From the NCBI GenBank assembly GCA_964411505.1, contig CAYPLH010000063.1, positions 1 to 21,682 of the forward strand: a stretch of DNA of 21,682 nucleotides, written 5' to 3'. The DNA comes from CAYPLH01 sp964411505 (GTDB taxonomy: Bacteria > Bacillota > Clostridia > CAYPLH01 > DUMO01). Below are positions 16,185 through 21,682 of this stretch, in pieces. The position numbers were made by a program, and so were the translations under genes. The first letter of the stretch is position 1. Each line of letters opens with the position of its first letter. Below the pieces are notes generated by a model. The model did no database searches. It was not told the DNA's origin and worked only from the letters and a program-made list of their open reading frames with translations.

Positions 16185-17459
16185 TTAATAATAAACCACT
16201 CCAACCATCACCCAGCCAACCCACTGATCCCACTTCATTATCCGCCCCTGATAATCAACACCCCATCGATTGAATTGATAAGGGTTATAATAGCTGATTA
16301 AGTCATATTGAAATATTTGTGGCTGTAGCGCAGCGATTCTATAGCCAACTACTTGCAAGCCTGAATAAGGGTTATATTCAGTTACATAATTATCGGGCAT
16401 CACGTAATAAACCTTGCCATGATCGGCAAAAAACACGAACTTGGCAACCAAGAATTGTTGTGTTTGAACCTGATGTTGGAAAGTGAAGTTATTGGGCTGC
16501 TGCGTATAAATATTCTCTTTGTTCGCAAAGTTTTCTTTCCATTTGAAATCACGTTGTCTGCCTTTAACATTTACAATATATTGTGGAATTTGTCGCCTAG
16601 GATTTTTAGTTTTAAGACGCGTTAATGTTTGAGTTCGCAATTTAGTTTTTTCAAGCAAAGTTGTCCAATCTGCATAATCTGAAATAGAAGTAAGGTCTTT
16701 TTGAGCATCTATAAAAGCACTACTAAAATAACCGCCCTGACTTGATACATAAGACTTCTGTCCGGGCTCAGAACTAGATGACAATACTGTACCTTCTGAT
16801 AACAGGTATAGCTCTTTCAACCGTTCTTTATCTCGTTGCGTATATCCCAGAGAGGCTAAGCCTAGAATTTGATCCTCATAATATTCTATCCTACCATCCA
16901 GGGCATTACAAGCTTCAGCTATTCCAATCAATAAGCGTGGATGCTTTGCTTCAAGTTTTTTTATAATTTCAGAAAAAGAGATCAATTGCTTGCTCTGATC
17001 ATGATTGTTTTTTGCAAACGAAAGCTGTGGCCATTTCGAATCTATTTCCGGCTTATTAATACCATGACCAATATAAAAGAAAAAAACGATATCATCTGCT
17101 GAGGGGTCAAGGTTTTCAATAATATTCCACAGATAAAAAACATTGGAATCATCACCACTTAAAACGGCTTCTCTGATGTTTAGATTAAGGGCATTTGCTA
17201 CTTCGGTTATTTCAGTTTTAATGTTATCACGCGTTTCAGCCATGCCTTTTTGAAGCACTAAGCTCGGATCATTCGTATTAGCAAAAACAATTAAATGAAT
17301 GGTTTGAGCTTTTAGCGGCATAAAGACTAAACCACCATAAAATAGGCTGAAAATAAATAAAAGGCTTAAGGCTGTCCTCAACTTGCAAGATTTAGGACGG
17401 GCAATTGTGCTTTCATTCCCATTTTCAGAAAAACATTTTGCAGCTGGTTGTTTCCGCAT
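16185..17459 (-). CDS. Secreted caspase-like (C14-type) cysteine protease, 424 aa
   Basis: The open frame extends to a TTG at 17498. I choose the ATG at 17459 because a TAAATTTG promoter box sits directly before the TTG, while TTAGGA precedes the ATG at good spacing. Residues (from this ATG) about 28-52 form a hydrophobic export segment ending LKAQ after a long polar N-region, so the protein is secreted or membrane-anchored. About 54-230 is a caspase-like fold: IHLIVFANTND, then FFFYIGHGIN (catalytic His132) and LLIGIAEACNA (catalytic Cys184). SSSSEPGQKS and GGYFSSAF, typical of the later p20/p10 region, follow. About 320-424 is a C-terminal beta-rich Tyr/Trp-rich module (YVMPDNYVTEYNP, WGVDYQGRIMKW), possibly a binding domain. 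Caspase-like proteases usually cleave after basic or acidic residues; specificity is not readable here. It stands 121 nt upstream of the large operon and may belong to it functionally. Confidence 0.85.
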   Translation of the reverse strand: MRKQPAAKCFSENGNESTIARPKSCKLRTALSLLFIFSLFYGGLVFMPLKAQTIHLIVFANTNDPSLVLQKGMAETRDNIKTEITEVANALNLNIREAVLSGDDSNVFYLWNIIENLDPSADDIVFFFYIGHGINKPEIDSKWPQLSFAKNNHDQSKQLISFSEIIKKLEAKHPRLLIGIAEACNALDGRIEYYEDQILGLASLGYTQRDKERLKELYLLSEGTVLSSSSEPGQKSYVSSQGGYFSSAFIDAQKDLTSISDYADWTTLLEKTKLRTQTLTRLKTKNPRRQIPQYIVNVKGRQRDFKWKENFANKENIYTQQPNNFTFQHQVQTQQFLVAKFVFFADHGKVYYVMPDNYVTEYNPYSGLQVVGYRIAALQPQIFQYDLISYYNPYQFNRWGVDYQGRIMKWDQWVGWVMVGVVYY

Positions 17460-17500
17460 GATTCCTAATTTTGGTTTGCGTGTTTGGTTGTTACGCAAGT

Positions 17501-17508
17501 CAAATTTA
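17501..17508 (-). promoter_or_regulatory. Candidate -7 promoter box (TAAATTTG) for the caspase-like gene
   Basis: An exact match to the Bacteroidota -7 consensus TAnnTTTG. It sits 42 nt before the ATG at 17459 and only a few bases before the alternative TTG at 17498, which would be at or upstream of the transcription start. The upstream -33 element is weak (TTATTT). Confidence 0.45.
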
Positions 17509-17569
17509 GGTGCTATTGTTTATAAATAATGCATTTAGGTACGGGACAAATCATGGACAGGGCCATAAA

Positions 17570-19648
17570 TTATAATGAATTCAAATAGCATTCCAAGCTT
17601 TCTCCGTTCAAATTCAAGCGCTTACGTAGTCGGTACTTTTGTTTGCGAACACTCTCATCAGCTATGTTCATTTGGGCTGCAATCTCGTGATTAGGTAAAT
17701 TAAGCAAGATATAGGTGCAAAGCTGTAGGTCGTTTGTTGTTAGTTTAGGATGAAGCTGCAGCAATTTCTTCTGAAAATCAAAGGAAATCTTTTCCAGTTG
17801 CTTCCCAAGGATATCCCAATTCTGGTCGGCGTGAATATGCGAACGGATTACACTGATTGTTTTGTGAAAAGTCTCGACAGGCGCGTTACAATTGTCACGT
17901 ATTTCCTTGGCCATGATGGTTTTAACCTCTTCCAACATCTGATTTTTTTGCTGTATCGTTTGCACCATCAATTGCATCTCTCTGTTTTTATGCTGAAGTT
18001 CCTGTTTATGTTTTTGCTCGCTTAGCCTGTTAATTTCTTCTTTCTTTTGCAGCAAAGATTTTTTCCGACCAACATCTATACGCAATAGATAAAGCATGAT
18101 GGCGAAGGATATCGAGAGCAGCGCTGCAATGACAATGAGTACTCTATAATATTTGCTTGATTGGTTCAACTGATTGTACCTAAGCTGCATCAGTTGCTTT
18201 TCTTTCTCGCTGCGCTCCACGCCAAAAAGCACCTGCATTTCGGCAATGCGTTTGTTTAGGTCTCCACTAAGAATGCTGTCGTTTAAGTGATTGAAATTCA
18301 GCAGCGCTTCATAGCCGAGTTTATAATTATTTTGAACTGCCATTAAAGCTGCTTTTTCTTTGTAAGCATCCTTTAATAAAGATTTTGAGTTGGTTTGCTT
18401 AGCTATTTCAAGCGCTTTATCAATAGTTTTTATCGCCTCATCTTTGCGGTTTAATTTGGCATCAAGTGAAGCGATAAGTATCAAAGTTCTGCCTTGATCA
18501 GCCAGCGAATGACTTAAGGTATAAAGAGAATCTGCCTTTTTAGCGAATAACAAACTTTGTCTTAATTCATTTTGAGCTTTTTTTATATTAGCAAGGTTTA
18601 AATAAGAGTTTCCGAGATCTGACAAGCTGGCTGATGATGCCTTATTACGCTTAATCTTTAGCGACATATCCGCGTAATAAGCCGCTGAATCGTTGTCACC
18701 CAAATGAAGCCAGGCCTCAGCGATATTATTAAAGGAGTAGGCATAGCTTAAATTGATACTATCAGCTAAAATGCTTTTATAATGTTTTTGACGTATTGCA
18801 AGCGCGCGGCGGTGATATGTTAAAGCGTTTTCATACTGATGCATTGCCGTATAAACATTCCCAAGCATCTCATTGATGTTCCAGCGCATTGGCAAATCCA
18901 CCAATGTTGAACCTTCCAATAGCTTCAGCGATTCAATAAGGTAAAATATCCCCAGCTCATAATTACCCAGATAATGGTTTGTCAAACCCAGGTAATATTT
19001 GTTTCGTGTAAGCAGGTATATGCTGTCTGTTTCTGTTAAATATTCCGCTGACAGCTTAAAACGAGCAATCGCCGTGTCAAGTTCACCTTTCACCAGGGCT
19101 GCTCTCCCCATTCTTTCATAAACCACACTCATGCCATTTTTATCTTTTAGTGCACTAAATAAAGACATGGCAAGGCTTAGGTAATGGTAGGAGCTATCAT
19201 AATTATCAGTTTTTTGATAAAAATTAGCTATGATTACCTGACTATTAGCCTGTAATTTTGAGGCCGGATAGTGTTGTTTTATCAGGCTATCTCTTTTTAG
19301 TAGCCACGGGATGGCTTCCTGCGCACGTCCATCACCACTAAGTCGGTACGCATATTTTAGAACTCCTTCAAGCTGTTGGCTTAGGTAACCCAAACTTTTT
19401 GCATCAGCTATTGCATCCAATAATATTTTTTGACCAAGAGCCGGATCTTTTACCCATAGCGCATATGCATAATCAATAGCTAAGCGATTCTTTTCGGGAT
19501 TATTAGCCTTGATATATTTCTCATAAAGACTATCAACGAGTTTTTCGTAATGAGCTTTTTCCTGTGCTGAAAGTTGAAAAACATTCAAACAGAAAAAACT
19601 ACACATTAGAAAAAACATCCGCAAACAAAATAAATTATAACTACGCAT
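17570..19648 (-). CDS. TPR / transmembrane / LuxR-type HTH regulator, 692 aa
   Basis: Signal peptide (about 1-29, ending LSAQ). The exported N-terminal half (about 35-460) is built of tetratricopeptide repeats, e.g. VVYERMGRAALVKGELDTAI, FNNIAEAWLHLGDNDSAAYY and NRKDEAIKTIDKALEIAK. A transmembrane helix follows (about 502-522), then a cytoplasmic coiled coil (about 525-585) and a LuxR-type helix-turn-helix at the C-terminus (about 637-682: LTTNDLQLCTYILLNLPNHE then IAAQMNIADESVRKQKYRLR). No histidine-kinase or receiver domain is present. This layout is a common one-component membrane-bound transcription regulator in Bacteroidota, sensing through periplasmic TPRs. It lies upstream of, and in the same direction as, the caspase-like gene, with about 110 nt to that gene's preferred start; it could control it or the operon, but the sequence does not prove that. 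Confidence 0.9.
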   Translation of the reverse strand: MRSYNLFCLRMFFLMCSFFCLNVFQLSAQEKAHYEKLVDSLYEKYIKANNPEKNRLAIDYAYALWVKDPALGQKILLDAIADAKSLGYLSQQLEGVLKYAYRLSGDGRAQEAIPWLLKRDSLIKQHYPASKLQANSQVIIANFYQKTDNYDSSYHYLSLAMSLFSALKDKNGMSVVYERMGRAALVKGELDTAIARFKLSAEYLTETDSIYLLTRNKYYLGLTNHYLGNYELGIFYLIESLKLLEGSTLVDLPMRWNINEMLGNVYTAMHQYENALTYHRRALAIRQKHYKSILADSINLSYAYSFNNIAEAWLHLGDNDSAAYYADMSLKIKRNKASSASLSDLGNSYLNLANIKKAQNELRQSLLFAKKADSLYTLSHSLADQGRTLILIASLDAKLNRKDEAIKTIDKALEIAKQTNSKSLLKDAYKEKAALMAVQNNYKLGYEALLNFNHLNDSILSGDLNKRIAEMQVLFGVERSEKEKQLMQLRYNQLNQSSKYYRVLIVIAALLSISFAIMLYLLRIDVGRKKSLLQKKEEINRLSEQKHKQELQHKNREMQLMVQTIQQKNQMLEEVKTIMAKEIRDNCNAPVETFHKTISVIRSHIHADQNWDILGKQLEKISFDFQKKLLQLHPKLTTNDLQLCTYILLNLPNHEIAAQMNIADESVRKQKYRLRKRLNLNGESLECYLNSL

Positions 19649-19686
19649 ATTTTAAACTGTTGGCATTTAAACATATCAAATCCAGC

Positions 19687-19703
19687 ATGATCTTTTTGAT
19701 CAT
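19687..19703. promoter_or_regulatory. Inverted repeat ATGATC-TTTTT-GATCAT upstream of the TPR/HTH gene
   Basis: A perfect 6-bp inverted repeat with a 5-nt spacer, 39 nt before the start of the regulator gene. It could be an operator, for example autoregulatory, or a small hairpin in the leader. A near-match to the -7 box (TATGTTTA) lies between it and the start codon. Confidence 0.25.
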
Positions 19704-19936
19704 TCTGTAACAGTTTTTCTCAGATGCCGTGATACGGCTGATTGGGTTTAGGTTGATATAAGCCCAAAAATAAAAAAAAATTCAATTCCATCAAATATTT
19801 TACTAAAGTTTCTGGTTTCATAACACCTTGTATATCAAGTTAATAATTTTATATAAGTATAATATTCATGCTTTGCTTACTGGCCTAACCAATTGAATTA
19901 CTGTATCATACTGGTGCTATTACTAAGAACACACAT

Positions 19937-20209
19937 TCATGCAACATTAAAAAGCGGGGTTTTGTTTTGCCCCTGGCCGATTGCTGTTAACAACTCTTCG
20001 CAGAACCCAATAAAATCAACGCTTGCTATTTCTGCGAATAATTTTAGTAATTCAAAGAAATATCCATTGAGGCCAGCAAGCAAGCTTTCTTTTATTGTTG
20101 CTTGACTGAGTTCTTTAAACAGGCCGTCGATTGTAATACCGTAGCGTATCCTGTCGCAATAGCTGAGTAAGATGTAGCGAATCATAGATTGGGTGGCATC
20201 GGGATTCAT
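19937..20209 (-). CDS. Hypothetical protein, 90 aa
   Basis: The ATG is preceded by an in-frame TAA and an A-rich leader. The product is mostly amphipathic helix (LFKELSQATIKESLLAGLNG and FFELLKLFAEIASVDFIGFC), with no signal peptide and three cysteines. It has more G/C at third codon positions than the operon genes. No family is recognised. It is isolated: about 290 nt before the regulator gene and about 200 nt after the T9SS-sorted gene. It might be a genuine small cytoplasmic protein or part of an old repeat-associated insertion. Confidence 0.45.
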   Translation of the reverse strand: MNPDATQSMIRYILLSYCDRIRYGITIDGLFKELSQATIKESLLAGLNGYFFELLKLFAEIASVDFIGFCEELLTAIGQGQNKTPLFNVA

Positions 20210-20247
20210 CTTATTTTAACAGCTTCAACAGCAAAAAGCTTGTTGTG

Positions 20248-20311
20248 GGTACGGATTGCACCTCGGCAGGCTCAGTATAGGCAAATCTGCGCCAGCGGGG
20301 GATATTTTTTC
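20248..20311. repeat. GC-richer intergenic patch, possible dispersed-repeat remnant
   Basis: About 60% G+C over roughly 50 nt, inside DNA that is otherwise near one-third G+C. It contains CAAATCTGCGCCAGCGGGGG, a phrase I associate with dispersed palindromic repeats of Bacteroidota genomes; that is from memory, not a search. No full inverted partner is present, so at best it is a partial copy. Confidence 0.3.
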
Positions 20312-20348
20312 AGGAATGATACAGGTTTAAGTGGCTCACCTACCGCAA

Positions 20349-20386
20349 TAAAAAAAGCCATCCCAATTGCAAAGAGATGGCTTTTG
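20349..20386 (-). terminator. Rho-independent terminator of the T9SS-sorted protein gene
   Basis: On the minus strand AAAAGCCATC pairs with GATGGCTTTT (10-bp stem, 13-nt loop), followed by a run of seven T's. It begins about 20 nt after the stop codon of the gene ending at 20407. Confidence 0.85.
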
Positions 20387-20406
20387 AAATTCAAATTTTA
20401 TTGAAC

Positions 20407-21564
20407 TTAATTCTTAAGAAACCTATAAGTTGCTACAGTACCGTTTGATTCTACTTTAATGATGTAAGTTCCTGTATTAAGTGCAGAAACATCAATTCGA
20501 GCATGGGCACCAACAATTTGATTTCCAATGATCTGTTGTCCCAATAGGTCGTAGATACTAACGTCATTGGTATTTTCTGATGATCTTATGTTTAAAATAT
20601 CATTTGATGGGTTTGGATAAAAAGAAAAGTCAGTTGAAGATTTTTCTGAAACGCCAACCGTCTCACCTTCAATGGCAAGCATACCTATTTGTGCGCAGTT
20701 GTTATTTACGCTGCCCAAGCTTGTGTACTTACCTGTTGTTGTATTTACAGAATAGAGCTTATTTGCACCTCCAGTATGATATCCAATGGTATATAATGTA
20801 CCTGTCGCCGGATCAAAATCTGCATCCTGTGCAAAAGATATATTAACACCTATTGATCCTATCTGCGTGCTAGCTCCGGTTTCCAGATTAACGGAGTGGA
20901 GGTAGTCATTACCCACATCGGCCATAAAAGCATTCCCATCCTGGTCTATTGCTAGCCATATACCTGTGTTAGCACTTGTTTCCCCAATAAGGGTGGTTTC
21001 AGCTGTTTCTAAGTTTATTGTGAATAGGCAGGTTGCATCGTTATAAAGTCCCAATGCGTACATTGTGTTATTGACGTTGTTCCAAGCCAGTCCAGTTGGA
21101 AAAAAGTCTAATGAGTCAATTACAGTTTCATATCCTGTGCTTTTGTCTATTTTCACAAGGGTAATAATCTCATCAATAAATCCTTCTACAGCTAAGCCAT
21201 ATAAATTTCCGGCTCCATCATGATCACCGGCATAAAGCATGGTATTGGTTGATCTAATCACATTCAAGCTATAAGGGCCGGTTAATGGAAATTTACAAAA
21301 GCCTCTTGGTTCGCAAGAACCATAAATTTGCATAACATAAGCTTCTCCAATGGCAAGCTGACCACTTGTGTTATCAGAAATTTCGCTGTCATAATATTCC
21401 TGAATCATCAAGCGCTCGTCTGCAGTAAACAGATTAGCTGGCTCAGCTCCCAAATTGTTTTCGGCTTCAGCTGCGCCGCGTTCTAAAAGCTGCTCTACTG
21501 TTTGAGCATGCACAGTAACTAGCATGAGGCTTAGGCTTAATACTAAAAAAGTAAATTTTTTCAT
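20407..21564 (-). CDS. Secreted T9SS-sorted beta-propeller-like protein, 385 aa
   Basis: Signal peptide MKKFTFLVLSLSLMLVTVHA (1-20), a middle region (about 90-300) of repeated beta strands with the feel of a YncE/NHL-type propeller (LYGLAVEGFIDEIITLVKID, TMYALGLYNDATCLFTINLE, LYTIGYHTGGANKLYSVN), and a C-terminal T9SS type A sorting domain (about 313-385: FYPNPSNDILNI, VSIYDLLGQQI, LNTGTYIIKV). It should be exported by Sec, translocated across the outer membrane by the type IX system, and released or anchored at the surface with the C-terminus removed. It has its own terminator and a palindromic upstream site, so it is an independent transcript. Confidence 0.92.
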   Translation of the reverse strand: MKKFTFLVLSLSLMLVTVHAQTVEQLLERGAAEAENNLGAEPANLFTADERLMIQEYYDSEISDNTSGQLAIGEAYVMQIYGSCEPRGFCKFPLTGPYSLNVIRSTNTMLYAGDHDGAGNLYGLAVEGFIDEIITLVKIDKSTGYETVIDSLDFFPTGLAWNNVNNTMYALGLYNDATCLFTINLETAETTLIGETSANTGIWLAIDQDGNAFMADVGNDYLHSVNLETGASTQIGSIGVNISFAQDADFDPATGTLYTIGYHTGGANKLYSVNTTTGKYTSLGSVNNNCAQIGMLAIEGETVGVSEKSSTDFSFYPNPSNDILNIRSSENTNDVSIYDLLGQQIIGNQIVGAHARIDVSALNTGTYIIKVESNGTVATYRFLKN

Positions 21565-21593
21565 TTCAATTAAAATTTAAGATTAAAAGCTCG

Positions 21594-21605
21594 TTTCGTA
21601 CGAAA
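21594..21605. promoter_or_regulatory. 12-bp perfect palindrome TTTCGTACGAAA upstream of the T9SS-sorted gene
   Basis: Uninterrupted dyad 30 nt upstream of the start codon, overlapping a TAAATTTC sequence that resembles the -7 promoter box. The location suits a repressor operator; the binding protein is unknown. Confidence 0.35.
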
Positions 21606-21682
21606 TTTACTACAAAAGTCCTTTAATAAGGGTCTATATGAAATCGAGTGGAAATTAAATAGAGAAATGATTTATTTTTAGG

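Noticed and set aside
17460..17498. TTG start for the caspase-like gene
   Set aside because: A TAnnTTTG promoter box abuts this TTG, so it would lie at or before the transcription start; the ATG at 17459 has a better ribosome-binding site.
20189..20404. Plus-strand 71-codon frame across the GC-rich patch and terminator
   Set aside because: Runs through a rho-independent terminator and the repeat-like patch; its peptide looks like a translated repeat rather than a protein.

Overview
The window looks like chromosomal DNA from an AT-rich Bacteroidota (Cytophagales/Flavobacteriia-like) bacterium. Evidence: a protein with a C-terminal type IX secretion (T9SS type A) sorting domain, a membrane-bound TPR/LuxR-type HTH regulator of a kind typical of this phylum, a FISUMP domain, relaxed lipoboxes, TAnnTTTG-like promoter boxes and weak ribosome-binding sites. 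Every gene I can support is on the minus strand, so transcription runs from high to low coordinates. No rRNA, tRNA, CRISPR array or intact insertion sequence was seen.

Right part (21.6-16.2 kb): a secreted T9SS-sorted protein with a clear terminator; a short, GC-richer intergenic patch that looks like a dispersed-repeat remnant; an unrecognised 90-aa ORF; a TPR-TM-HTH regulator; and a secreted caspase-like (C14-type) protease whose likely start is an internal ATG rather than the far-upstream TTG.

Central and left part (16.06-0.82 kb): eleven closely packed genes (gaps of 1-68 nt, one 23-nt overlap) that read as one operon of about 15 kb. In order of transcription they encode: (1) a Trp-rich small membrane protein; (2) a probable lipoprotein with a degenerate vWA-like domain; (3) a three-helix membrane protein; (4) a tubulin/FtsZ-like GTPase; (5) a 1194-aa protein with a C-terminal actin/Hsp70-fold ATPase and a large unknown N-terminal half; (6) a membrane coiled-coil protein and (7) a soluble protein that share a C-terminal 'FFWDDKKS' domain; (8) a second membrane-anchored coiled-coil protein; (9) a small secreted beta-rich protein; (10) a lipoprotein joining a nuclease-like (SNase) domain to a transglutaminase-like Cys protease domain; (11) a 998-aa secreted protein with a FISUMP domain and TPRs. 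My inference is a trans-envelope machine: two cytoskeletal-type NTPases in the cytoplasm, coiled-coil proteins linking them to the inner membrane, and several periplasmic or surface effectors. It recalls the FtsZ-like (FtsZl) gene neighbourhoods containing vWA proteins described by Makarova and Koonin, but the partners here differ, and I know of no described system with this composition.

Left end (1-0.82 kb): mostly non-coding, with one plausible 54-aa membrane micro-ORF and a possible frameshifted small ORF.
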